A DNA stretch of 25,042 bases. Source: Lachnospiraceae bacterium UBA3820 (GTDB taxonomy: Bacteria; Bacillota; Clostridia; Lachnospirales; Lachnospiraceae). How positions within the stretch are numbered: the stretch's first letter is position 1; each line of letters starts with the position of its first letter. Both the position numbers and the translations under genes were made by a program. The notes under the pieces are model-generated. The model made no database searches. It was given only the letters and a program-made list of their open reading frames with translations, and was not told the origin of the DNA. The stretch covers positions 1 to 25,042 of the forward strand of contig DFDU01000015.1 of NCBI GenBank assembly GCA_002369325.1, given 5' to 3'. Below, one piece after another: positions 8,301-16,071 of this stretch.

Positions 8301-11300
8301 CTTTGTAGTTCCCTTTTGTTCTTCACCTTCAAGCAAAGCCTTATCATCAATAGCAGTTTCTTCTTCCACATAAGCATTTAACGTTGCCGCACCGTTTCCT
8401 GCATATTTTGCAAGGAAAGGTGACTGAACAAGCATACCCGTTAATGTCACATATGTCATGAGGTCGTTATTATCATTCCTGAAATTATCACTGAGACGAT
8501 TATATGCGTCTTTGTCAAGCTCTTCATTTGCAATTTCATCCCTTGTATGCATATTTTTATAGCAAGGATTGCTTATCTGACGAAGCTTTTCAACCATATA
8601 ACGCTGTGCATCACAAAGCATATTCTTCAAGCCGCGCAGTTTTTGTCTTTCGGCAATTGAAAGCTCTGCCATCTCTTCCTCATCTTCAAGCATATCCTGT
8701 ATGCTCATCCAACGTGAAGCTGTCGTATATGCTTCCTCAAAATTTTCAATAAGTCCGGAATCAGTTGCAAATGTGTCAAATATTCCTATATCCGTCTCCA
8801 AAAGACTTCTAAGCGGCAGAACCGGACGTTTTGCATTGATTCCTTCAATAAGTTCTTTTGCTCTCTGGGAAAGTTCGGCTCTGTTTTGAATACTTTCTTC
8901 ACTTAATTCGTCGTTGGCTTTTACGGTATCATAATCCTGTCTGCTTCCAACAACAGTCTGAACGGAATTAAACAAATTACGCTCTTCTTTTATTCTGTTA
9001 AATTCAGCTTTAAAGCGAGCCTGCATTTCCTCGGTTTCATCTTCATAATTATCCACATCCGTATAATCATTTTCTTTGGCGCGGTCCATAAAGCTTTTGC
9101 CTTTTAAATTATTATAATAAGTTCTTCCCTTTATAAGACCTTCTATAAATAAATTAAGTTCCTTTTCTTCCCCTTCCTCAGGCTCTTTAGGCAATCTGGC
9201 CTTAATCTTATCCGCATCCTGTTCATCAAGAGCCTCATCGGAATCAAGCAAAGCAAAATACGGACTGCTTATAACTTCGATACGGCAGTTTGAATATTTG
9301 TTATGTTCATTTAAGGCCACTATAATTGCTGCAAGATTATCCGCACGTTTCTGTGAGATAAAACAGGTTCCGTTTGCGATAGCTTCACCTATAAGATCAT
9401 ATAAGGAATATGCATAATTTAACATACTCTTTAATTCAATATAATTATTTACAATATCTTCATCTTCAACAGAATCAAATTTTGTAAAGTCCGAATTCAT
9501 AAATATTTCCGTCAAAACAAGAGGAAGCAGATTCTTATCATTTTCATCTCCTCTATACATGGCGTCCGCAACAGCCTTTTTATTCTCTTCTTTGGCCTCA
9601 ATCGATGTACCCGGTTTTAATTTATCCTTTACAAGTGATTTAAGCTCATCCGGAAGTATAAATCCTTCCGCAGTCAATCCTTCAAGCGCCTTTAATGCAG
9701 TATCAAGCTCAAGATCCGGATCAAGCTGCTGCCATTCCAGAAAATTCTTTCTGGCTCTTTCGGCAAGTGCCAAACGATTGTCCACCTTAATCTTCTCTTC
9801 CGCTTCAGGAACCTCGTCCTTACCTGTCAAAAGATAATTAAGTTTCTTTCTTTTCTTTGGTAAAAGTATTTCGGGAACCTCAGGTATATTATTCTGTTCA
9901 TTAACCTCTTCATTTGCCTCTTCAACGGCTTCTTCACCGGCTTCGGCATTGGCTCCCACATTGCCTTCGAGTGCATTAATCATCTGATCAATGTTAAGTC
10001 TGACAGGTCTGTTTGCCGCATTAGGATTTTGCGCCTGATTAGCTGCATTGAGCTGTGCCTCCATCTCATCGGCTTCCTGATTTATTTCCTCATCATCTAT
10101 CTCATCTTCTTCAGCAACCTCATATCCATAGGTCTGCATACGCTGAAGCATAGCTGAATCCTGCATCTCATAATGCATTGAAAAAAGTGGATTGTTTCCT
10201 TTTTCCGTCTTATATGTAATATAACGCATAAGCGTAGAAAGCTGTTCAGGGCTTAAATTCTTTCGTTCCGTAAAATGTTCAAGTCTTTTGTCTATAGCTT
10301 CGGCATCGCCTTCACCGTTTAAAGGTTCCTCTTCAAATGCAAATGTATAATTACTGTCTGCCATAATCATCAAACGAAGATTCATATAGTTTTTATAATC
10401 ATGAATCGCAAGAAGCATAGCATTAATATTGGTCCATTCTTTTTCGGTCAGATTTTCTCTTGCAACAGGGAGTACTTCTTTTTCTATATATTCAGCCTGT
10501 TCGATTGCTGTATTAATTCTGTCAAAATGCATTACCAGATATATGTCTTCAAATGAGTCAAATACCGTGTAATCCATTTTAAGAAAATCACTTATACGCT
10601 TCTTTCCGTCAGGATCTTTTTTGAGTTCTTCAAGACGTCGTACGGTATCCTTGACCTGACTGAATTTTTTATTTTTTTCCATCTGGCGCTCTTCATCTTT
10701 TTTCAGTTTATCAATCGCCATTTTTTGTAAATACATATGAGCATTTCCGTTTTCCAATGTGATTCTTCCAAGCTCATTGTCACTTATATTTTTCGGAACA
10801 CCGGTAAGGATATAATAAATTCCGCTGTAGAATTCTCTCATGGTTGCCTCAGGAAGCTCTTCTTCCCCGGCTATTGCATTGACAGCCTCATTTGCTACCA
10901 CTTCCGCTTCCTGATTATTATCAACGTTTACCTGAACATTGATAATATTTCCGTTTTGTTCCTCATTATTTATCTGATTATTTTCTTCGATATTTTCTTC
11001 ATTATTTTCTTCTTCGTTATCTTCAACATTTATTCCGATATCTCCGACATTATTAAGATTAACCTGCTGACCGTTTATTTCTAAGACAAATTCTTCATTA
11101 TCCGCATTATTTGCTTCATTATTCGCATTATTTTGTTCAATGACGTCAATATTTGCAAGATTAACCTGCTGACCGTTCATTTCTACAACAAATTCATTAT
11201 TATCATTTTCTTCATTTGCCTGATTATCATTTTGTCCAACACCATTAGCCTGTATTTCAGGATTTTCCTGAACGACAGGCTCATTGATTATATTATTCTG

Positions 11301-11783
11301 TTCATTTGGTGCTTCATTTATAATAATTTCATTATTCTGTTCAGGCTCTTCAAAAACCGGTACGTCCTGAGGTATAATCTGATTATTTACAGGCTCAATA
11401 ATTTGATTCGGATTCTGATTTACAGGCTCAATTTCATTATTGATCTGATTTTTTACAGGTCCGTTTTGATTTTTAATCTCTTCATTCTTTATTAAAATCT
11501 TCTCGTCCTGTTCCTGCAAAAGTGCGGCCGCTGTATTTTTTTGTGAACCATTTTTCTTAATTACAGGCTTAATACGGTTTTTGATGGCATCCTTATTACC
11601 TGCAGGCTGAATCTTTATCTCGTTTACGTCGTTATTTTTAACATATATACGATTTCCGTTTTTTAAGGTTTTTATTTTAGGCATATGTTTAAGTTTTTGA
11701 CGCACGTAACTTCTGGTTGCCTTTTTAATAGCCTCTATTTCTTTTTGTTTTTTCTTTTTAACTTCCTGATAATTATTATCCAT
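5316..11783 (-). CDS. Giant repetitive acidic protein (2155 aa), unrecognised family
   Basis: One uninterrupted frame starts at an ATG at 11783 behind a near-perfect GGAGGTGA box. Layout by residue: 1-90 Lys-rich basic head; 90-310 low complexity, rich in Asn, Gln, Glu and Pro; about 320-2000 a helical body; then a basic/acidic tail. Within the body a module recurs near residues 400, 761, 993, 1283 and 1557, with a weaker sixth near 1857. Each copy has a D-[LFI]-[TSG]-x-F-D strand or turn followed by an acidic helix such as NNFEELNAI, and about 70-90 residues later an Arg/Tyr helix ending near PYYYN or INYEK. There is no signal peptide, membrane segment or catalytic motif I can name. It lies between two CIS AAA+ genes. 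A tape-measure role fits the size, but the repeats look globular and the gene follows the ATPase instead of preceding it. A giant cargo or scaffold is equally possible. Confidence 0.9.
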   Translation of the reverse strand: MDNNYQEVKKKKQKEIEAIKKATRSYVRQKLKHMPKIKTLKNGNRIYVKNNDVNEIKIQPAGNKDAIKNRIKPVIKKNGSQKNTAAALLQEQDEKILIKNEEIKNQNGPVKNQINNEIEPVNQNPNQIIEPVNNQIIPQDVPVFEEPEQNNEIIINEAPNEQNNIINEPVVQENPEIQANGVGQNDNQANEENDNNEFVVEMNGQQVNLANIDVIEQNNANNEANNADNEEFVLEINGQQVNLNNVGDIGINVEDNEEENNEENIEENNQINNEEQNGNIINVQVNVDNNQEAEVVANEAVNAIAGEEELPEATMREFYSGIYYILTGVPKNISDNELGRITLENGNAHMYLQKMAIDKLKKDEERQMEKNKKFSQVKDTVRRLEELKKDPDGKKRISDFLKMDYTVFDSFEDIYLVMHFDRINTAIEQAEYIEKEVLPVARENLTEKEWTNINAMLLAIHDYKNYMNLRLMIMADSNYTFAFEEEPLNGEGDAEAIDKRLEHFTERKNLSPEQLSTLMRYITYKTEKGNNPLFSMHYEMQDSAMLQRMQTYGYEVAEEDEIDDEEINQEADEMEAQLNAANQAQNPNAANRPVRLNIDQMINALEGNVGANAEAGEEAVEEANEEVNEQNNIPEVPEILLPKKRKKLNYLLTGKDEVPEAEEKIKVDNRLALAERARKNFLEWQQLDPDLELDTALKALEGLTAEGFILPDELKSLVKDKLKPGTSIEAKEENKKAVADAMYRGDENDKNLLPLVLTEIFMNSDFTKFDSVEDEDIVNNYIELKSMLNYAYSLYDLIGEAIANGTCFISQKRADNLAAIIVALNEHNKYSNCRIEVISSPYFALLDSDEALDEQDADKIKARLPKEPEEGEEKELNLFIEGLIKGRTYYNNLKGKSFMDRAKENDYTDVDNYEDETEEMQARFKAEFNRIKEERNLFNSVQTVVGSRQDYDTVKANDELSEESIQNRAELSQRAKELIEGINAKRPVLPLRSLLETDIGIFDTFATDSGLIENFEEAYTTASRWMSIQDMLEDEEEMAELSIAERQKLRGLKNMLCDAQRYMVEKLRQISNPCYKNMHTRDEIANEELDKDAYNRLSDNFRNDNNDLMTYVTLTGMLVQSPFLAKYAGNGAATLNAYVEEETAIDDKALLEGEEQKGTTKLAQNSVAYLLGGEEGLRNLDRKDFEKGSSVRKEISQNARLNFNHAMQNDYKKNLAITKAYNCLDIFEYTKYQIDSKMLNVIYPQIKTGDTEDDIKFNMSLLMNLGAENKDTRGAFYKSMVDGFMAVDLTKFDRTDDDYLANNFEELNAIGLQAITFSNEDLINTFSKNGYKISAQKKNNLLVLAKCIRQYVNFMRARMVIIKHPYYYNIFRDEDSNKEYDVDVLSSRLEKASEQYEIPLKKWTKDLNELQASVPRKTKENKEYLQQLIRALTSDYSLEERSKNMKERLLDNGFEDIAFGNYDEDNKENEAYQQELEEDNFVFETFAERKDMLVTNILKDITMGDGSMSLEDFAKQQEGSGARNEIINKVRKLPDFDSIEPRILLMDLFTDDNDLIKEFLDLDLSEFDNLTDEKLIEKYTDIAALCGLETVVAPALTRLKEAEKVEDRPLTTTVAAVEGRLNMLRDAREYVLAKLSVMRDINYEKHYNASFMDYDADREGMERKITEKGKIIGEDGRAYLRKIAIAKSTPFMAKYTGSGKDTAAAYATQQENDFYKKAEFRGEGETIEHRGDENNPENMVAPYEAPKSIDGELESKSMEGPLKELLTMFGLSTYKKRIYEEKLDEDAGFFKRTAVKLNLSTGKKTYQRTEDTALPDDVMKDLEPVKEQIKIIFDFLKGELHYQDDALFDNELSLLLNHFEVLDAICAQYLTGRGNKSFGDMEQDVRRKVRRVRNIAEYALNQTFTSARMSRIYFRQQDFSGRRIPWKNVYYYAEQPIVWEQGLVPYNQINDKLDRDKLEVAKGNKPPRTRLKTFTDKDNAFDKVQHWMKIFSECKPDESVALDRELSIKEMERIEKLINTTNMRASQGLPDDSEDFIRACNDMIHAFGVSNGRVMKYINNMKLETDDDRTQKEMLSNVAACFQGHIVLYDSIKDKIPDIYETIKNDPEIDNISDVFRSWLKIKDEIEKNEARKLLKGQAALMYAGAGSEGNNNNK
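11056..11199 (-). repeat. Tandem in-gene repeat, 102-bp period
   Basis: Two near-identical copies begin at about 11056 and 11158. Each encodes EFV[VL]E[MI]NGQQVNL within the Asn/Gln-rich linker of the 2155-aa protein (about residues 194 and 231). The high nucleotide identity implies recent duplication. Confidence 0.75.
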
Positions 11784-11861
11784 GCGGTCACCTCCGGTTC
11801 TCTTATGTCTACCGGTTTCAAAATCATTAATCTAATTAACCATCGTCGAAAATTCAAGCAT

Positions 11862-14414
11862 TTAGTATTGCTTATTTTCCGTTCCGAAAATAGCATCTGC
11901 ATACGGTTCGAAGTCAGCACGCGTAAATACTTTACCAACCTTAACAAACTCGTATTTTACCGCAAGCAGATAATGTACCATATGTACCTGTCCCTCTGCA
12001 GCAGGATCTGCTGCCGCAAGGAATGCCGCATTTAAAATACAGTTCTTTATATTACCACCAACCAGCTCATACTTTTCGGCAAGATAACGTATATCAACAT
12101 CCTCAGCCAAAGGTGTATCCTTAGGTATGGTTGTACGCCAAAGCATCTCTCTTGTATCTACATCCGGGAACTGGAACTCAACTATATATTTCATACGTCT
12201 GAAGAACGCCGGATCGATATTATGCTTGTAGTTTGTAGCAAGTACGGAAACGCCGTCGTAACCTTCTACTTCCTGAAGCAAAAGTGCTGTCTTGTTATTG
12301 TTTGATGCCTGATTTGAGCCTCCGTCATCGGAACGCTTTGCAAACAGAGTATCACACTCATCGAAAAAGAGTACGACATTACACTTTTTTGCTTCCCTGA
12401 ATATCATCGATATGGACTTTTCAGTCTCACCGACATATTTATCTATAACCTTTGAAAGGTCTACTCTGTATAACTCAAGATTAAGCTCATGTGCGATAAC
12501 CTGAGCACACATGGACTTACCTGTACCGGGAGCCCCGAACAAGAGGATAGATAATCCTCGTCCGTAAGGATATTTTTTGGTATAATGCCAGCCATCATAA
12601 ACCTGTTTTCTGAAGTTCATCTGGTCAATGGCATGCTCCAAAGTCTCTCTCTGGTCTTTATTCATAACTATGTCTTCAAAACCGAAGTTTGCTTTTATCT
12701 TGGTTGCCTTCTGCGTAAGTTCGGAACTCATCTGACCATAGCAACCCTGGAAAAGCGTGGCACGTGAAATGAGAATTTCCTTGTTCATAGTAGCAAGACT
12801 TCTTGCACTGTGAAGTGCTGATTTTATTTTACCCGGCGTAAACAGGAATTTGGTCGCCATCTCAAGCTTGTCAACATCCTTATCAAGCTTATATTTCTGT
12901 GAAAAATAATTCCAGCATTTTTCTCTTTCCTCGTTATTTGGCGTAGGTATTTCAAGTTCTGTCACTTCTTCCTTGGTTATATCTCTCATGGCTAGCTTTT
13001 CTCTGCTAATCGCAAACACAAGAATTGATTTCTGAGTAAGCTTGTTAAACGCCAAATCCATATATCCGTAGAACTTTTCTTTTTCATCTTCTCTGAATGT
13101 AAGCTCATCCAGACAGCAGCACGAATTAGTAAGTATACACTCTCTGGTTACTGCCCACAACGCTTTTTCAACAAAATTAAAGTCATATACAAAGAGCTTT
13201 TTACAATTTATCGAAACTGCTCCGAGATTATTCTCTGCACAAAAATGTCTTATAAAGAATTTTCTTCCGCTACCCTCATCTCCATAATAGGAAAAGATTC
13301 GTACACCCTCGCCATAGGATATCTTCATGGCTTCAAGCTGCCCATCATTTGCCATAATAGGATCAAGTTCTTCTTTTGTAGTGAGCATCTTGAAAAACCT
13401 TGTATAATTTTCATCAAGACGCATAGGATTCTTACCGAAAAGATAATCAATGATACGCTTATCCGGTGATATAACAGTTGAAAAAGGCATACCGGATACA
13501 ACTCTTAAATCAAGTATAGGAAGCAACGCCTCAAGACATTCACTCATCTCTCCGTAAGCGCCTGTAATCGAATAATTAGGTCCGAAGAAAATCTTTGCGG
13601 CACTTTCTATGGTAGGTGATGAAAGATTACCGTTCTCATTTATAATCTGGAAGATACCCGCATAATCCGTCTGAGTTGATGAAAGAACACCGCTGGCAAA
13701 AGTAAATAATGCGAAAGGATGCATTTCAAGCTTCTTTGTAAGCTCATAAAATGGCATTTTTTCCCCATTTTTATATGTAAGTTCTCCGCAGGCTGATATC
13801 CATTCAAGCTGTGACAAAACATCAAATGCACCCCTGTTTGATGAACGCCCACTATGTGAACTCATATCATCATCAAATTCTTCGTCATCGTCATCATCGG
13901 ATCCGCCGGTGGTCTCTGCAAAAGCACCAAGCAATGAAAGAAGCTCATCGTCAAAGCTTTCTTCTTCGCTATCATCATCTGCTCCGAATAAATTCATACC
14001 TGATTCTTCTTCGTCATCAGGTTCCACACTTGTTCTACCGTAAATCTGTTCATATTTTTCAAGTTGCTCGTTACACGAATCGGAAGCTATCTCCAGATCA
14101 GGATAAAGAACATTCTTATATCCGCCCTGTCCGTTGGAAAACATAAGCTTCATGTTTTCCATATATGATGAAAGACACATATTTACACAATGAAATACAT
14201 GTCGCATATACTCGTCATAACCCGAAAAAGCCTCAACCTTTTTTCCGGCAATCTTATCAGGTATTTCTTCCTTTATATCACGGCTGTTATCAGCTTTTTT
14301 TTCAACCTTTTTTTTGGTCTTTTTTCCGGTTTTTTCTTCGGTTAGTTTCTCCGCTGTTTCTTCAGATATGATATTTTCTTCTAATTCTTCTGTTTTTTTC
14401 TTTCTTCCCGCCAA
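11862..14414 (-). CDS. AAA+ ATPase of contractile injection system (Afp15-like), paralogue 1
   Basis: The 850-aa protein starts at a TTG codon (12412-type reading is not needed: the codon is at 14412-14414), with GAGGAG 8 nt upstream. The head (1-60) is Lys/Glu-rich and residues about 130-200 are strongly acidic, with Asp/Glu runs. A helical, winged-helix-like region follows. A first AAA fold near 370-500 keeps a Walker-A-like GDEGSGRK (about 378) and an LDEL Walker-B remnant (about 435). The second, apparently active module has GAPGTGKS near 626, FFDECD near 685, ATNY near 727 and FFRR near 740. Proteins of this design accompany Afp/PVC-type systems. The gene lies between the 86-aa orphan and the giant gene on the same strand. 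Its closest relative here is the 730-aa ATPase, from which it differs by the charged N-terminal extension and the better preserved first lobe. Confidence 0.9.
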   Translation of the reverse strand: MAGRKKKTEELEENIISEETAEKLTEEKTGKKTKKKVEKKADNSRDIKEEIPDKIAGKKVEAFSGYDEYMRHVFHCVNMCLSSYMENMKLMFSNGQGGYKNVLYPDLEIASDSCNEQLEKYEQIYGRTSVEPDDEEESGMNLFGADDDSEEESFDDELLSLLGAFAETTGGSDDDDDEEFDDDMSSHSGRSSNRGAFDVLSQLEWISACGELTYKNGEKMPFYELTKKLEMHPFALFTFASGVLSSTQTDYAGIFQIINENGNLSSPTIESAAKIFFGPNYSITGAYGEMSECLEALLPILDLRVVSGMPFSTVISPDKRIIDYLFGKNPMRLDENYTRFFKMLTTKEELDPIMANDGQLEAMKISYGEGVRIFSYYGDEGSGRKFFIRHFCAENNLGAVSINCKKLFVYDFNFVEKALWAVTRECILTNSCCCLDELTFREDEKEKFYGYMDLAFNKLTQKSILVFAISREKLAMRDITKEEVTELEIPTPNNEEREKCWNYFSQKYKLDKDVDKLEMATKFLFTPGKIKSALHSARSLATMNKEILISRATLFQGCYGQMSSELTQKATKIKANFGFEDIVMNKDQRETLEHAIDQMNFRKQVYDGWHYTKKYPYGRGLSILLFGAPGTGKSMCAQVIAHELNLELYRVDLSKVIDKYVGETEKSISMIFREAKKCNVVLFFDECDTLFAKRSDDGGSNQASNNNKTALLLQEVEGYDGVSVLATNYKHNIDPAFFRRMKYIVEFQFPDVDTREMLWRTTIPKDTPLAEDVDIRYLAEKYELVGGNIKNCILNAAFLAAADPAAEGQVHMVHYLLAVKYEFVKVGKVFTRADFEPYADAIFGTENKQY

Positions 14415-14462
14415 TGCTATATCTCCTCATATAATATGAATTATTTTCTGCTTGCATCATAA

Positions 14463-14723
14463 TTATTCTTCATTTTTTACATGAAAAATCGCCGTCCTAT
14501 CAAATACACTTTTCGCCGTGTTTAAGGCATTATCATCATCTTTATTAACAAAAACACCTTTGCCTTCATTGAAAAATTCGAACTTTTGAGGCTCTTCATA
14601 GGCATATCCCATTTCGTCCTCATCCTGATCCTGCTGAATATCAATCTTACGCCTGTTTTCAGCATTTACACGTCGATTTGTCTCCATAAGCCTATCTGAT
14701 AAATTGGAATTTAGAATGGACAT
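14463..14723 (-). CDS. Small acidic hypothetical protein (86 aa)
   Basis: The ATG at 14723 is preceded by a textbook AAGGAGGT box, which strongly supports translation. The product is hydrophilic: an Asn/Arg-rich N-terminal helix (MSILNSNLSDRLMETNRR), an acidic centre (QDQDEDEMGY) and a C-terminal part ending TAIFHVKNEE. No known domain, signal or membrane segment is visible. It stands 23 nt after the membrane-anchored GHKL ATPase and about 48 nt before the first AAA+ gene, so it is co-transcribed with both. It could be an adaptor or chaperone for one of these neighbours, which is inference from position only. Confidence 0.75.
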   Translation of the reverse strand: MSILNSNLSDRLMETNRRVNAENRRKIDIQQDQDEDEMGYAYEEPQKFEFFNEGKGVFVNKDDDNALNTAKSVFDRTAIFHVKNEE

Positions 14724-14746
14724 ACCTTTACCTCCTTTTTTTTAAT

Positions 14747-15724
14747 TTATGATGTAGGAAGCTGGATATAGATACCCATACCTCCTCCTTTATTTGATTT
14801 TGCATATATATTTCCGCCGTAGTATTCTACAACAGCCTTGGCCTGTGCAAGTCCAAGACCATTTCCGGATATACGGTTTGAGCCTTGATAATTAAGTTCG
14901 AAGATGTGACCTGTCTCCTCTGCGGCAAGTCCTTCTCCGTTATCCTTTAAAACCACAAAAAGGTCGTCACCTATCGTAGACAGAGTAATGACCAGCATAC
15001 CTTGACGGTTCATATATTTTATGGAATTATCAACTATATTTCTGAATAAAACTCTAAGCAGGTTTTCGTCAGCACGAACATATATGTTTTCTTCTCCTGA
15101 CGAAACCTGTACTCGAAGTCCCGCACGTAAAGCCGCCGTATGAAGCTCATTTACAACACTCTTTGCTATATCGACGATATTTATCGTGCTTAATTCTTCT
15201 CTTGATTTCATACTGTCCGGAAGAATAGACATTGCCATATTTTTTTCAGCCGCTTCACGTTTTTTATAACCTTCAAGCTCATTTCTTGCAGCTTCATATT
15301 CGGCACGGGTCTCTCCATATGCAGCCCGCATCTCCTCAAGCTCATAATTAAGCTCATCAATCTTTGCCATATATTCGGCAATTTGACCCGAATCCTCAGC
15401 CCGTTCCATATTTACAACAGAATTGTCTGCACCTGTCATATCATTATAGAAAGCTTCTTCATTTTCAAAATTCGGATTCTCATTGTATACATTTTCATTG
15501 TATTCATCTTCCTCTATGTAAGGAATAGTTGATATTTCTTCGTCAACGGCCTCATCCGAAATCTTCGGTTTTTTTAACGCAACAATAATAAATGCAAGAA
15601 GGAAAACAGAGCATATTCCAAATGCTGTAAAAAAAAGCATCTCACTGTCAAAAAACCACCCGGCTATCGTCAAAATATACGAAACGATAACAAGCATAGC
15701 TAATATTATTTTGCCTTTTCCCAT
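14747..15724 (-). CDS. Membrane-anchored GHKL ATPase, histidine-kinase-like but lacking an H-box
   Basis: The 325-aa protein opens with two membrane helices (about 6-23 and 28-50). An acidic stretch and a coiled coil rich in Glu, Arg and Ala (about 100-165) follow, then a C-terminal HATPase_c domain. The ATP-binding boxes are clear: N box RNIVDNSIKY near 230, G1 DNGEGL near 265 and G2 GNGLGLAQAKAVV near 290. The region just before the domain, where a DHp helix with the phospho-acceptor His should be, has no His in an H-box context. The protein may therefore phosphorylate another protein or act as an ATP-dependent scaffold. The STAS gene ends 9 nt upstream, which suggests a working pair as in SpoIIAB/SpoIIAA or RsbW/RsbV; those ATPases, however, are soluble and of a different GHKL subgroup. 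The ATG at 15724 has TAGGAG upstream. Confidence 0.85.
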   Translation of the reverse strand: MGKGKIILAMLVIVSYILTIAGWFFDSEMLFFTAFGICSVFLLAFIIVALKKPKISDEAVDEEISTIPYIEEDEYNENVYNENPNFENEEAFYNDMTGADNSVVNMERAEDSGQIAEYMAKIDELNYELEEMRAAYGETRAEYEAARNELEGYKKREAAEKNMAMSILPDSMKSREELSTINIVDIAKSVVNELHTAALRAGLRVQVSSGEENIYVRADENLLRVLFRNIVDNSIKYMNRQGMLVITLSTIGDDLFVVLKDNGEGLAAEETGHIFELNYQGSNRISGNGLGLAQAKAVVEYYGGNIYAKSNKGGGMGIYIQLPTS

Positions 15725-15733
15725 ATTATTCTC

Positions 15734-16033
15734 CTACGCAAATGTAAGTATTTTAAGAAATCCTGTTACATTAAATACTTCCTTAACAGCTTCGGAAGCA
15801 CCTGTGATAAGCATACTTCCTCCCTTTGACTTCGCTGTTTTTTCTCCTATAAGCAATGCTCTTAATCCGGCACTTGAAATATATTCAATATTGGTAAAAT
15901 CAAGAATCAATTTCTTCTCTTTTTGAAAAGCTACAAGTATAGCCTGCTGAAGTTCAGGTGCAGTAATCGTATCCACACGACCTTCAAGCTCAAGTACTAT
16001 TTCTCCATCGCCTTTAACCTCTTTTATTGTCAT
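15734..16033 (-). CDS. STAS-domain anti-anti-sigma factor-like protein
   Basis: The 99-aa protein is a single STAS domain of the SpoIIAA/RsbV kind. Diagnostic features are GRVDTITAPEL near residue 18, the LILDFTNIEYISSAGL core and a C-terminal VFNVTGFLKIL helix. Ser54 aligns with the phospho-Ser of RsbV (the D-S-T/S-G-L loop), although the usual Asp before it is Ser here. In known systems the unphosphorylated form binds an ATPase or anti-sigma partner and frees a client; phosphorylation reverses this. It is translated from an ATG at 16033 with AGGAGG upstream, between the tail-protein-I gene and the GHKL ATPase gene. A STAS protein within the baseplate operon is unusual and hints that assembly or firing is under partner-switch control. 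No sigma factor gene is visible in the window. Confidence 0.92.
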   Translation of the reverse strand: MTIKEVKGDGEIVLELEGRVDTITAPELQQAILVAFQKEKKLILDFTNIEYISSAGLRALLIGEKTAKSKGGSMLITGASEAVKEVFNVTGFLKILTFA

Positions 16034-16071
16034 CTTTTATTTCCTCCTAAAATATATAATTTATAATATTA

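Noticed and set aside
10737..11495. Plus-strand open frames rich in Ile, Phe and Leu that look like membrane proteins
   Set aside because: They are antisense to the Asn/Gln/Glu-rich part of the 2155-aa protein; the AT-rich complement of AAT and GAA codons produces Ile and Phe runs. They have no convincing RBS.
5316..11783. Giant gene considered as a confirmed tape measure protein
   Set aside because: The size fits, but it has no long uninterrupted helix or hydrophobic segments, it carries spaced globular modules, and it lies after the ATPase gene. The role is left open.
11784..11861. Possible promoter (TTGAAT, 17 bp, TAGATT) and hairpin from repeated ACCGG before the giant gene
   Set aside because: Both hexamers match only 4/6 and the possible stem is about four base pairs; the gene is more simply read as part of the operon.
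14747..15724. Complete sensor histidine kinase of a two-component system
   Set aside because: No H-box His can be found before the ATPase domain and no response regulator gene lies in the window.
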